64,000 nt of DNA from Neomoorella stamsii. Lineage in GTDB: Bacteria > Bacillota > DSM-521 > Neomoorellales > Neomoorellaceae. Location: contig NZ_PVXL01000067.1 of NCBI RefSeq assembly GCF_002995805.1, positions 1 through 64,000 on the forward strand, written 5' to 3'. The notes under the pieces are model-generated. The model did no database searches. It saw only the letters and a program-made list of their open reading frames with translations, and was not told where the DNA came from. Numbering within the stretch: the first letter of the stretch is position 1; each line of letters starts with the position of its first letter. Positions 1 through 8,053 of the stretch are shown here, in pieces. The position numbers and the translations under genes were made by a program.

Positions 1-20
1 CCCCCCCCCCCCCCCCCCCG
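1..20. other. Homopolymer C run at window edge
   Basis: Nineteen consecutive C followed by G, directly abutting the TGTCAA terminus of the insertion sequence. Nothing comparable occurs elsewhere in the window. It may be an assembly or contig-end artefact or a real poly-C tract. It prevents testing for a target-site duplication on this side. Confidence 0.6.
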
Positions 21-1564
21 TGTCAACTCATATAAAAACCTTACCGAATGAAGAAGGCTCACTCAAATAAAAACCTAACCTAAAAGGCTATAGTTGAAGG
101 ATGGATATTCTTCATCATCTCCTTTCAGCCTTAGAGCCAGTGGATATGTGGGCAACTCGTAGCGAAGCGAAGGGTTGTCCAAGCGGGTGTGGACCTATAT
201 AGGTAATCACGAGGAGAAGGTAGTACTTATAACGGACTATACGGTACTACTGGAGAAACGCTATTTCTGCCTCATGGGTTTACAAGTTCACACCGGCGGA
301 TATCCACAGGCTTAATGAACTGCTTGATTTTCTTGAGAAGACTTAGCAGAGCCTTTAGCCAGTAATTCTTCCAGTTGACGGTGAAGAGCAAGGGGATTGA
401 TTGCCTGCAGTTGGCGCTGTAATTTAGCCTTAGTTTGAGCGTCTAGTACACCAGCCTCTATCAAGCGTTGGAAAGGGGTCCGAGCTATGTCATAGGTTTT
501 ACGCACATGGGTACCGCGACGTTCCTTAGTAACTACTTTACGCATTGGTAAAAACAAGTTAACATAGATATCCAGGTAGGAGTAGACCTCATTAAGCCAT
601 GTCACGGCCTCAGGAGTGTCATAACGCTCATAGCCAACGATCTCTCGAACGAACTGGCGATTTTTCTGCTCAACATGGGCATTATCGTTTTTGCGGTAGG
701 GCCGGCTACGTGTAAAGGTAAGCCCATTTTGCTGGCAAAAACGGATCAGTTGGGCACTTAAGAACTCACTACCGTTATCGCTATGCAGGCCCAAAGGCTT
801 AACAGGCCATTCGTTAAGAATAGCTTTCAACTCGCGAAAAACGGCAGCCTGTCCGCGGCCAAGGATAGCCCTCCGGCGACTGTAACCCGTCACCACATCG
901 ACGACGGTGATTGTGTAGGCAAAATGGCCCAGGGAAGAACCGCCATTATGCTCAACCAGGTCAACTTCAAGGGCTCCGGGGCGGTTCTCATCCCAATCAT
1001 AGCACTCTATTGGCACCTCGGTATGAAGCCTGGAACCAGGTTTCTGGTGCGGCAGGGTACGTTTAGGCTTAGGGGAGCGCCACTTAGCTATTCTTCTGGC
1101 TAAAGTAGACCGGCTAATCTGAGCTAGCTGCTCACGTATCTGAGGCGTAAGGAAAAGCTCCCCGTGGCTGGCCAGGAGCTCAGCGGTGGATAGCAGTACT
1201 GGATGCAGGCGTTCAGCACAGGGATAGTCCAGAGCCTTCCAAACAAGCTGGATAGCGGGAAGCGCCTCTAAATACTTTAATGGCTTAGTTCGCTTTCTAG
1301 GCGGCTTTTTGGCAGGTATAGGGTTATTTAAAACTTGAATAGCATACTTACGGTTATACCCAAGCATTTTGACGACCTCGTCGATTATCTGGGATTTGTC
1401 GGCCCGGGAGATGGCCTGACGGTAACGCTGATGCATATTGCTTAAATACTCACGGCGACTATCTAATGACATCCTCAATACACATCCCCTCGGTAAGATT
1501 TCGCCGTGAGTGAGCCGAACTCCCTTCGGTTATATTTTAACTGAGTGATCGCGTACCCTTGACA
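21..1564 (-). mobile_element. DDE insertion sequence (IS481/IS3-like), about 1.54 kb
   Basis: The element contains one transposase gene on the minus strand. Its proposed ends are TGTCAA at 21-26 and the inverted TTGACA at 1559-1564. Both ends carry the subterminal block GGCTCACTCA in inverted orientation, near 56 and near 1507, plus a shared ACCGAA motif, as expected for transposase-binding sites. The stretch 27-311 is non-coding element DNA. No target duplication can be scored because the left flank is poly-C. The right end lies against the tRNA operon promoter. Confidence 0.7.
312..1478 (-). CDS. IS transposase with rve integrase core
   Basis: A 388-residue transposase that should cut and join the ends of the surrounding element. 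The N-terminal third is basic and helix-turn-helix-like. The central rve/DDE core shows the three acidic residues in context: EVDLVEH, then HSDNGSEF, then HVEQKN. The C-terminal quarter is helical and basic. The TTG start at 1478 follows GAGGGG at good spacing; an ATG two codons downstream is possible. The gene is full length with no internal stop, so the element may be active. Family placement (IS481-like or neighbouring rve transposases) rests on motif recognition only. Confidence 0.85.
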   Translation of the reverse strand: MRMSLDSRREYLSNMHQRYRQAISRADKSQIIDEVVKMLGYNRKYAIQVLNNPIPAKKPPRKRTKPLKYLEALPAIQLVWKALDYPCAERLHPVLLSTAELLASHGELFLTPQIREQLAQISRSTLARRIAKWRSPKPKRTLPHQKPGSRLHTEVPIECYDWDENRPGALEVDLVEHNGGSSLGHFAYTITVVDVVTGYSRRRAILGRGQAAVFRELKAILNEWPVKPLGLHSDNGSEFLSAQLIRFCQQNGLTFTRSRPYRKNDNAHVEQKNRQFVREIVGYERYDTPEAVTWLNEVYSYLDIYVNLFLPMRKVVTKERRGTHVRKTYDIARTPFQRLIEAGVLDAQTKAKLQRQLQAINPLALHRQLEELLAKGSAKSSQENQAVH

Positions 1565-1587
1565 GGGACGATATAAGTGTGTAATAT
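1559..1587 (+). promoter_or_regulatory. Promoter of tRNA operon, -35 inside IS terminus
   Basis: TTGACA at 1559-1564, a 17-nt spacer and TAATAT at 1582-1587, 10 nt before the first tRNA. The -35 hexamer is the proposed right terminus of the insertion sequence, so the promoter may be an IS/host hybrid. Confidence 0.7.
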
Positions 1588-1597
1588 AGTGACCTGT

Positions 1598-1673
1598 GGG
1601 CCATTAGCTCAGGCGGTAGAGCACCTGACTTTTAATCAGGGTGTCGGTGGTTCGAATCCACCATGGCTCACCA
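1598..1673 (+). tRNA. tRNA-Lys (TTT)
   Basis: A full cloverleaf: acceptor stem GGGCCAT/ATGGCTC, anticodon stem CCTGA/TCAGG with loop CTTTTAA (anticodon TTT at 1631-1633), a GGTTCGAAT T-loop and an encoded CCA. It is the first of three tandem tRNA genes. Confidence 0.95.
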
Positions 1674-1680
1674 GACATAT

Positions 1681-1755
1681 GGCCCGTTGGTCAAGAGGTT
1701 AAGACACGAGCCTTTCACGCTCGTAACGGGGGTTCGATTCCCCCACGGGTCACCA
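1681..1755 (+). tRNA. tRNA-Glu (TTC)
   Basis: Acceptor GGCCCGT/ACGGGTC, anticodon TTC in the loop between CGAGC and GCTCG, T-loop GGTTCGATT and an encoded CCA. It lies 7 nt after tRNA-Lys. Confidence 0.95.
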
Positions 1756-1760
1756 AACCA

Positions 1761-1837
1761 GGAGCCGTAGTGTAGCGGTCTAACATGCCGGCCTGTCACG
1801 CCGGAGATCGCGGGTTCAATTCCCGTCGGCTCCGCCA
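1761..1837 (+). tRNA. tRNA-Asp (GTC)
   Basis: Acceptor GGAGCCG/CGGCTCC, anticodon stem CCGGC/GCCGG with anticodon GTC, T-loop GGTTCAATT, discriminator G and an encoded CCA. It is the last tRNA before the terminator. Confidence 0.95.
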
Positions 1838-1847
1838 GGAAAGAATG

Positions 1848-1870
1848 AAGCCCCGAAACGGGGCTTTTTT
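1848..1870 (+). terminator. Rho-independent terminator of tRNA operon
   Basis: Stem AAGCCCC/GGGGCTT with loop GAAAC and six T, 11 nt after tRNA-Asp. Confidence 0.9.
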
Positions 1871-1894
1871 GATACGTATAGCATGGTATAATAA

Positions 1895-1993
1895 GAGTAC
1901 AGGCATAAGCAGTTTTTAGGGAATGATGAGACTGTAATAATTTTCGAGAATGTACCGGCCGGGGTTTGCAGGCAATGCGGGAAGGTGTTTTCT
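1895..1993 (+). pseudogene. Remnant of YgiT-type zinc-finger antitoxin
   Basis: This frame, which has no start codon after tandem stops, encodes VIIFENVPAGVCRQCGKVF near its end. That matches the second half of YgiT/MqsA-type zinc-finger proteins, with one CxxC left. It runs in frame, without a stop, straight into the DUF4160 gene. The first CxxC half is missing, so I read it as a deletion relic. A TATAAT at 1887-1892 just upstream may now drive the DUF4160/DUF2442 pair. Confidence 0.6.
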
Positions 1994-2254
1994 ATGGTAC
2001 AAATTAGCTGGTTCTATGGCATCAAGATTTCAATGTTTTATGACGAACATTTACCGCCTCATTTCCACGTAGAATACGGAGAATACCATGCCATTGTTGA
2101 TATTCAAAAGGCGGTAATTATTAAAGGCCAGCTTCCAAAAAAACAGGCAAGTTTGGTTATAGCATGGACTTTATTGCACCAGGATGAATTAATGGATAAC
2201 TGGCATAATGCTTATCATAAGAAAGAGCTGTTTAAAATTGATCCCCTCAGATAG
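1994..2254 (+). CDS. DUF4160 family protein
   Basis: An 86-residue protein with the DUF4160 signature: ISMFYDEHLPPHFHVEYGE near the N-terminus and a central VIIKGQLPKKQ segment. The family is small, usually encoded next to a DUF2442 gene, and often suspected to be a toxin-antitoxin-like pair; no biochemical role is known to me. ATG 1994 is chosen because GGAAGGTG lies 6 nt upstream. The next gene starts 14 nt downstream. Confidence 0.8.
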   Translation: MVQISWFYGIKISMFYDEHLPPHFHVEYGEYHAIVDIQKAVIIKGQLPKKQASLVIAWTLLHQDELMDNWHNAYHKKELFKIDPLR

Positions 2255-2268
2255 GAGCGTTGATAAAC

Positions 2269-2553
2269 ATGATTCCACCGGCATTAATACAGGTATATGC
2301 TGATAAAGAAAGGGATTACGCCATTATCTGCCAGTTCGTTGACGGCAAAGTGACCCGCTACGATATGAAAAATCTCTTATATGGGGTTTTTGAACCCCTG
2401 AAAAACAAAGATGTGTTTAAAAACACTTTAACAATCCTGGATAATACGGCTGCATGGGATTTAGCAGGAAAAAGGGATGAAACAAACTGCCTGACCATTG
2501 ATCCCTGGACATTATATAATGCCGAAGATATAACCGGCGATATGATTCATTAG
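2269..2553 (+). CDS. DUF2442 family protein
   Basis: A 94-residue protein with the DUF2442 pattern: an N-terminal strand region on how a residue string is read (DYAIICQFVDGKVTRYDM), then LLYGVFEPLKNKDVF and a C-terminal DLAGKRDETNCL segment. It is the standard partner of DUF4160. ATG 2269 is preferred over TTG 2260 because AGGAG at 2253-2257 is too close to the TTG. A hairpin at 2551-2581 (TAGATCCACC/GGTGGGTCTA) overlaps the stop codon but has no T-run. Confidence 0.8.
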   Translation: MIPPALIQVYADKERDYAIICQFVDGKVTRYDMKNLLYGVFEPLKNKDVFKNTLTILDNTAAWDLAGKRDETNCLTIDPWTLYNAEDITGDMIH

Positions 2554-2648
2554 ATCCACCTGGATGTCCCCGGTGGGTCTAATGCATATTATCCCGCCTC
2601 TTTGACTGCCAGGACTCTTTGACAAAGAAGATCCGGGCGGCAGTTCTC

Positions 2649-3350
2649 CTATTCCCTTTGCAATTCTCGCTCGACAAAACGCAGGTGCTCGCAGATGGCC
2701 CTCCGGGCGGCGCGGGGGTTGTGGGCTTTGATGGCTTCGTAAATGCGTTGGTGCTGCTCAAAGAGCAGTTCCAGGTTGCCAGTGGTGGTATAGAGACGCT
2801 GGCGGCTAGTACGCAGGGCCTGGCGCATGGTGTAGGAAACGGTGTGCATGAGCCTGGCCAGGACGGAATTGCGGGCCGCTTCAGCTATGGCCAGGTGAAA
2901 ACGCAGGTCGGCCTCTTCTCCCAGGGTGCCCTTTCGCAGGTCTCGCTCCATTTCCTTTAAAATCTCGGCCATTTTTTCTAAATCCTCCGGCCCGGCGCGG
3001 CGGGCCGCGAGATGCGCGGCCTCGCCTTCCAGGGCCTGGCGGGCCTCCAGGAGTTCCATGGCTGCCTGGCGGTCCAGGAGTAAAGCCATGGCGAGAGGTT
3101 CCACGATGGCGCCATTACGGATATTGCGCACAAAGGTCCCTTCACCCGGCCGGATATCGATAACCCCCATAGCGGCCAGGGCGCTCAAGGCTTCCCGGAC
3201 GGAGGCGCGGCTGACGGCCAGGCGTTCGGACAGTTCCCGCTCCGAAGGTAAGCGATCCCCGGGTTTCAGGTTGCCCTCGCCAATAAGGTCCTTGATCTGC
3301 TGGACGATTTCTTCATATATTTTTTTGGGCCGGATGGGCCTCAGGTCCAC
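2649..3350 (-). CDS. GntR/FadR-family regulator of lactate operon
   Basis: About 233 residues. An N-terminal winged helix (KIYEEIVQQIKDLI, then RLPSERELSERLAVSRASVREAL) is followed by an all-helical FCD effector domain with metal-ligand-type His residues (DLRFHLAIAEA and CEHLRFVERE). FadR-family members such as LldR control lactate and glycolate oxidation, and this gene is the last of the lut-like operon, so it probably senses a 2-hydroxyacid. GTG 3350 is chosen over GTG 3362 because GAGGTGAGG lies six bases ahead of it. The 200 bp between it and the LutB gene show no clear promoter. Confidence 0.85.
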   Translation of the reverse strand: MDLRPIRPKKIYEEIVQQIKDLIGEGNLKPGDRLPSERELSERLAVSRASVREALSALAAMGVIDIRPGEGTFVRNIRNGAIVEPLAMALLLDRQAAMELLEARQALEGEAAHLAARRAGPEDLEKMAEILKEMERDLRKGTLGEEADLRFHLAIAEAARNSVLARLMHTVSYTMRQALRTSRQRLYTTTGNLELLFEQHQRIYEAIKAHNPRAARRAICEHLRFVERELQRE

Positions 3351-3549
3351 CTCTGTCCTCACCTCTAAAAAACAGCTTGTCTAAGGACGGCATTAAGTCC
3401 GGAAAGGACGGGTTTCCCTCGAGCTGCAGGTTTTTATTTCATTCCTGTTTACACCATACCTCTATCGAGATTACCTGTCCCGGGTGTTGTCGAAAACTGG
3501 GTATCATTTGATCAGTATTAATGTGACTGCATCCCTTTCTGTAGCCTTT

Positions 3550-5736
3550 TCAATCTTTAGCGGTCGCAAGTATCTCGGCCGTGTGTTTAACCTGGACATC
3601 ACTTCCCATCTGGTCCAGGCCGCCGCGGAGCTGAAGGACGCAGCCAGGGCAATCTACGGCCACCACTTCCGCGCCGCTTGCAACAATATTTTTCAGCTTG
3701 CGCTCCAGGATGGGCCTGCTGATTTCCGGGTACTTGATACTGTAGGAGCCGCCGAAACCGCAGCAGCGGTCGCTTTCTTTCATTTCCACCAGTTCTAACC
3801 CCGGCTGGCCCTGCAAAACCCGACGCGCCACCCGCTCCAGTCCCAGGTGCCGCTTGAAGTGGCAGGAATCATGGTAGGTGACTTTGACTGTCCCGACAGC
3901 AGCAGGCCCGGGAGGCTTGCCGGGCTTACTTTCCTGAAGTTGCTCCTGCTGCCCGCCGGTCAATTCATTGACCAGTTCGGTGAAGTCCTTGACCTTCGCC
4001 GCCAGGGCCTGTGCCCGCCCCTCCCAGGCCGGGTCTCCGGCCAGGAGCTCGGGGAAGTCCTTCTTAAGGGCCACGGCGCAGGTGGGACAGGCGGTAACGA
4101 TTACCTCAGCACTAGCGCCTTCCAGGGCAGCAATATTTTGTTTAGCCAGTTTAACCGCCGTCTCCCGGTCACCGGCGTAAGCTGCCGGAGCGCCGCAGCA
4201 GGCCTGTTCCTGGGGGAAGACTACCTGCACCCCTTCCCGGCCCAGGACGCGATAGACGGCCTCGCCGATCTCCGGGTAGGCAAAATCAATGACGCAGCCG
4301 CTGTAGAAGGCGGCCCGGAGATGGGAGTTGCTCAAGGGCCGTTCCAGGTCCTTCACCCGGTCCCGCAAAGGCACCCGGGCAATGGCCGGCAGGCTGCGCC
4401 CTTCCGTGAGATTGCTGAAGAAGAGGGGCAGGTGCCGGATGAGGGGCCGGCCATGGGTTACCGGGCCCTGGAGATGGGCAGCGGCCCGGAGCAGGGTATG
4501 CATGAGTCTCGGCTTGGCCACCACCCCGTGGAGGGCAATGCGGTAGCCGCCGGAAAGGCCCTGCTTCCTGACGACCCGCTCCCGCAGCTTCAATACCAGG
4601 TCGGGGATGTTAATCTTCGCCGGGCAGACCTCAGCACAGCGCCGGCAGCCGATGCACAGGCTCTGGGGGTCGGCGGCATCTTCCAGGGAGTTAAAGAAGG
4701 CCGTAAGGATGCTGCCAATGCCGCCGCTGTAAACATAACCGTAGACCTGGCCGCTGACCAGCTGGAAGACAGGGCAGACATTGGTACAGGAGGCGCAGCG
4801 GATACACTGCAGGGCTTCCTTGAAGACCGGGTCGGCAGCCATTCTGGTGCGGCCGTTGTCCAGGAGAACAACGTGCAGCTCCTTAATCCCTTCGCCATCC
4901 CCCTTCCAGGCCGGGACCGGGCCGGTAATCATGGTCACGTAGCTGGTAATGGGCTGGGCCGTCCCGCTGCGGGGCAGGGCCTCCAGTATGGGGACGATAT
5001 CTTTAATGCCGGGCACCAGCTTCTCATAGCCGACAATGGCCACGTGCACCGGCGGGACGGTAGTGGCCAGGCGGGCGTTGCCTTCATTGGTGCAGATGAC
5101 GATGGTCCCCGTCTCGGCCACGGCAATGTTGGCGCCGCTGATGCCCATGCCGGCGGTCAGGAATTTTTTCCTCAGCTCCCGGCGGGCGATGCGGACCATA
5201 TTTTTAATATCCGGTTCCACCGGCTCATTCAGGTAACGGCTGAAGACCCGGGCCACCTCTTCCTTGGGCAGGTGGATGGCCGGCATGACCATGTGGGAGG
5301 GCCTTTCTCCCGGCATGAGCTGCAGGATCCACTCGGCCAGGTCGGTCTCATGGGGGTTGATGCCCCGCTCCTGGAGGTACGCGTTGAGGTGGATCTCTTC
5401 CGAAGCAAAGGACTTGGACTTGACGATATCGGTAACGCCGTGTTCTTTAGCTACCTGGTAGATATATTCCCTGGCGGCCGCTGCGTCCTTAGCGCGGAAT
5501 ACCTTGCCGCCACGGGCCTCCACCGCCCGGGTGAACTGGTCGGCCAGTTCCTCGTAACGGCCGGCGGCATCAGCCTTGATAGCGGCAATCCTCTGCCTTA
5601 AGGATTCAAAATCCCGACCGGCATAGACCTGCTCCCGGGAAACAATGTAAGCGTCGGCAAAGCGCTCCAGTGCCCCGCGCAGGCTGGCATTGTCCAAAGC
5701 CCGGCGAATACGCTGCTTGAATTCTTTACCGGCCAT
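3550..5736 (-). CDS. LutB-LutA fusion, lactate oxidation iron-sulfur protein
   Basis: A 728-residue cytoplasmic electron-transfer protein. Residues about 60-300 form a LUD domain (LutB type). Two [4Fe-4S] motifs follow, CIRCASCTNVCP and CIGCRRCAEVCP. The C-terminal third has two cysteine-rich CCG domains (CCGAPAAYAGD and CCGFGGSYS), which are normally separate as LutA. In LutABC systems these subunits accept electrons from L-lactate oxidation. ATG 5736 follows GGAGGTG and overlaps the end of lutC by 11 bp, suggesting translational coupling. The LutB-LutA fusion is seen directly; the lactate substrate is inferred from the family. Confidence 0.88.
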   Translation of the reverse strand: MAGKEFKQRIRRALDNASLRGALERFADAYIVSREQVYAGRDFESLRQRIAAIKADAAGRYEELADQFTRAVEARGGKVFRAKDAAAAREYIYQVAKEHGVTDIVKSKSFASEEIHLNAYLQERGINPHETDLAEWILQLMPGERPSHMVMPAIHLPKEEVARVFSRYLNEPVEPDIKNMVRIARRELRKKFLTAGMGISGANIAVAETGTIVICTNEGNARLATTVPPVHVAIVGYEKLVPGIKDIVPILEALPRSGTAQPITSYVTMITGPVPAWKGDGEGIKELHVVLLDNGRTRMAADPVFKEALQCIRCASCTNVCPVFQLVSGQVYGYVYSGGIGSILTAFFNSLEDAADPQSLCIGCRRCAEVCPAKINIPDLVLKLRERVVRKQGLSGGYRIALHGVVAKPRLMHTLLRAAAHLQGPVTHGRPLIRHLPLFFSNLTEGRSLPAIARVPLRDRVKDLERPLSNSHLRAAFYSGCVIDFAYPEIGEAVYRVLGREGVQVVFPQEQACCGAPAAYAGDRETAVKLAKQNIAALEGASAEVIVTACPTCAVALKKDFPELLAGDPAWEGRAQALAAKVKDFTELVNELTGGQQEQLQESKPGKPPGPAAVGTVKVTYHDSCHFKRHLGLERVARRVLQGQPGLELVEMKESDRCCGFGGSYSIKYPEISRPILERKLKNIVASGAEVVAVDCPGCVLQLRGGLDQMGSDVQVKHTAEILATAKD

Positions 5737-6289
5737 GGCGGTCACCTCCGTTATTGCCCACCAGGATAATCAGCAGCCTTTCCGGGCCGTGCACCCCAAT
5801 GGTCAGGCTACGTTCAATGTCGGCCGTGCGGCTGGGACCTGTGACCAGGGTGAAATAACCCGGCCAGGTCCCCCGGGCCAGGTAGGCGTCGATTACCTCC
5901 GTGAGACTGGCCCGCAACTGCTCCACCGGCAGGAGAGCGACGCAGGTCAGGGGCAACATGGCCGCCAGGCGGGTTTTCAGGTCAGTGGCGTCCATGGCCA
6001 GGGTTCCCGTCTCGGCAATGCCATAATCAAACTCAACAATGCCAGTATCGGCCTGGCGGGCAAACTCGGCCCCATCCTTCTCAATACTGAACCCCGCCTG
6101 GCTCAGGGCCTTTTCCACCCCTGCTGTCTTCACCAGGGGAGAATCTACCAGGGCTATCTTTCCCCCCAGGGGGCGTAAAATTTCTGCCAGTTTAGGGCCA
6201 ACCTCTCCCGGGCCAGCTACCGGGATTACCTGGGCCCCCATGGCTTCGGCTCTATTGGTGAAGGAAGTAAGGAGTTCCTGCGAATGCAA
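5726..6289 (-). CDS. lutC: LutC-like LUD domain protein
   Basis: A 187-residue LUD-domain protein, the length expected for LutC. It carries the family segment GIAETGTLAMDATDLKTRL near residue 95 and a C-terminal VTGPSRTADIERSLTIGVHGP block. LutC is an essential but mechanistically unclear part of the LutABC lactate oxidation complex. The TTG start at 6289 has GGGAGGG seven bases upstream. It sits between the GlcF-like and LutB-LutA genes in one minus-strand operon. Confidence 0.85.
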   Translation of the reverse strand: MHSQELLTSFTNRAEAMGAQVIPVAGPGEVGPKLAEILRPLGGKIALVDSPLVKTAGVEKALSQAGFSIEKDGAEFARQADTGIVEFDYGIAETGTLAMDATDLKTRLAAMLPLTCVALLPVEQLRASLTEVIDAYLARGTWPGYFTLVTGPSRTADIERSLTIGVHGPERLLIILVGNNGGDRHGR

Positions 6290-6356
6290 AGGAAACCCTC
6301 CCTGCAGATTGGATGTTGGGAGTTGGATATGAAAGTAGGTACCTGATAAAATCCGG

Positions 6357-7682
6357 TCAAGCCGGTTCCGGCCCCGGTTCGCAAGCTTTTCCCACCTCTT
6401 GCCTCTTGCCTCTCACCTCTTTTACAACGTAAGCCTGCTCCAGTACCTGGACGACGTGGAGGACCCGCGGCGAAAGCCCCGCCTGGGCCAGGCCGTCTTC
6501 CAGCTGCATGCGGCAGGCCGGGCAGCCAGTAACTACCGTATCAGCCCCGGTGGCCTTGATGGCCGCCACTTTGTGGGCCTGGACCTGCATGGACATGTCG
6601 TAATTGGTCAGGCTGAAGGAACCGGCGCTGCCGCAGCAGCGGTCGGCATTTTTCATTTCCCGGAACTCCAGGCCAGGGATGGAGCGTAAAACCTGCCGCG
6701 GTTCATTGCTAATACCCTGGCCGCGCACCAGGTGACAGGGATCATGGTAGGTCACCTTGAGGGGCAGGCCGGCGGCAGGCCGGCGGTAGTCGATCTCCAG
6801 CAGCAGCTCGCTGATATCCCTGGTCCTAGCGGCCATGACCCGGGCCGCCTCTCCCTGGAAGCTATTCTCGAGGAGTTGCGGGTAAAAATGCTTCCAGGCC
6901 TCGCCGCAGGTGGCGCAGGCCACCACCAGGTAGTCAAAGTTATGGCGCTGGAAAATCTGCAGGTTGGAAGCGGCCATTTCCCGGGCCACCGGGACGTCGC
7001 CATGTACCAGGGTCGGGATACCGCAGCAGTGCTGGTCCTGGGGGATTATAACCTCCACGTCGTTGGCCAGCAGCACGTTGACCACCGCCCGGGCGGTATC
7101 GGTGTAGATATAATTTTCCAGGCAACCGGTGAAAAAGGCCGCCCGGGCCCTGGCTTTAACCGGCTGCATCACTTCCGGGAACTCTTCCCTCAGGGTCTTC
7201 CTGGCCAGGGGCGGTAACACCCGCCGCAGTTCCAGCCCGATGGGGAAGCGGGGGTTACAGCGCTGGATTTCAGGCCGGTAACGCAGGGGCAGGGACTGGA
7301 AACGGCGGCCGGTTTTCAGGGCCCTGTCAAAAAACCAGGGGCGCTTCAAGCCCTGGAAGATTACTTTTTTTACCCAGGGCAGGCCTTTTTCCCGCACCAT
7401 AGCCGCCCGGGCAGCCAAGACTACCGTATCGACCCGGACGCCGCTGGGGCAATTGGAGACGCAGGCCATACAGGTGAGACAAAAGAGCAACTTCTCGGCC
7501 AGGGAGTGGGTGGCCGGTATCTCTCCCCTGAGGTAGGCGTAGGCCAGTTGGACCTTGCCCCGGGCTACCGCCGCCTCCCGCAGGGTTTCTTTATATAAAG
7601 GGCAGACCGCCTGGCAGTTGCCGCACTTCATGCATTTGGCCATTTCCTCTTCTACCAGGGCCAGGTCATCGAAAGGATTCAA
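6357..7682 (-). CDS. GlcF-like (Fe-S)-binding 2-hydroxyacid oxidase subunit
   Basis: About 441 residues. Two [4Fe-4S] motifs near the N-terminus (CMKCGNCQAVCPLY and CLTCMACVSNCP) are followed by two CCG domains (CCGIPTLVHGD and CCGSAGSFS). This is the architecture of glycolate oxidase GlcF, or of the Fe-S partner of an FAD-dependent D-lactate/glycolate dehydrogenase. The start is taken as TTG 7682, preceded by AAGGAG. An upstream ATG at 7772 would prepend residues that are really the tail of a GlcD-type protein. The expected dehydrogenase partner is only a relic upstream, so the electron donor must come from elsewhere. Confidence 0.82.
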   Translation of the reverse strand: MNPFDDLALVEEEMAKCMKCGNCQAVCPLYKETLREAAVARGKVQLAYAYLRGEIPATHSLAEKLLFCLTCMACVSNCPSGVRVDTVVLAARAAMVREKGLPWVKKVIFQGLKRPWFFDRALKTGRRFQSLPLRYRPEIQRCNPRFPIGLELRRVLPPLARKTLREEFPEVMQPVKARARAAFFTGCLENYIYTDTARAVVNVLLANDVEVIIPQDQHCCGIPTLVHGDVPVAREMAASNLQIFQRHNFDYLVVACATCGEAWKHFYPQLLENSFQGEAARVMAARTRDISELLLEIDYRRPAAGLPLKVTYHDPCHLVRGQGISNEPRQVLRSIPGLEFREMKNADRCCGSAGSFSLTNYDMSMQVQAHKVAAIKATGADTVVTGCPACRMQLEDGLAQAGLSPRVLHVVQVLEQAYVVKEVRGKRQEVGKACEPGPEPA

Positions 7683-7876
7683 GGCAGATCGCTCCTTTTC
7701 CGGAAGGGGGCCTACCAGCTTCCCCGGGGTTAAGATCCCCAGGGGGTCTAGGGCCTGCTTGAGCCGCTGCATAACGGCAACGCCACTGGCGCCAGATTCC
7801 GGTGTATCCGCTCCATTTCTTCCTGGTAGCGCTCATCACAAGTAATGGTCGAGTGCAGGTTGCCTTCGCAATGGTC
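7683..7876 (-). pseudogene. C-terminal stump of GlcD-type FAD-linked oxidase
   Basis: One frame reads DHCEGNLHSTITCDERYQEE, the His/Asn-containing motif near the end of GlcD/D-lactate dehydrogenases (normally GHxGDGNLHP). The frame changes near 7795. The second frame then gives MQRLKQALDPLGILTPGKL, the family's C-terminus, running in frame into the GlcF-like gene. The FAD-binding two-thirds of the gene is absent. This is consistent with a large deletion that removed the 5' part plus a second small deletion. Confidence 0.75.
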
Positions 7877-7904
7877 TGGCAATTTTGTCCGGCCTGACCA
7901 CCTG

Positions 7905-7940
7905 ATGGTTCTATTATACCATTTTTTTGCGGCAATTCAA
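7905..7940 (-). promoter_or_regulatory. Promoter of lut-like operon with overlapping dyad
   Basis: On the minus strand TTGAAT (7935-7940), a 16-nt spacer and TATAAT (7913-7918). The -10 lies inside an interrupted dyad, ATGGT-N8-ACCAT (7905-7922), and a TGGTCAGGCC sequence follows downstream. FadR-type regulators bind TGGT/ACCA half-sites, so this is a plausible operator for the GntR protein at 2649-3350. Confidence 0.6.
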
Positions 7941-7959
7941 TAAGTATTTTGCCCGAAAT

Positions 7960-7987
7960 AAAAAAGAACTGGCCTGGCAAGCCAGTT
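7960..7987 (-). terminator. Terminator downstream of purA
   Basis: On the minus strand AACTGGC-(loop)-GCCAGTT is followed by CTTTTTT. It lies 67 bp after the purA stop codon and upstream of the lut promoter. Confidence 0.85.
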
Positions 7988-8053
7988 ATAAAACTCCACC
8001 CACCCCGGGCTCGGCGACGAATAGCGAAGCCGGGCGTTTCGTTACAGGCAGGG

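Noticed and set aside
3847..5601. 584-codon plus-strand open frame
   Set aside because: It is antisense to the LutB-LutA gene, has no protein-like motifs and results from the high GC content of the real gene.
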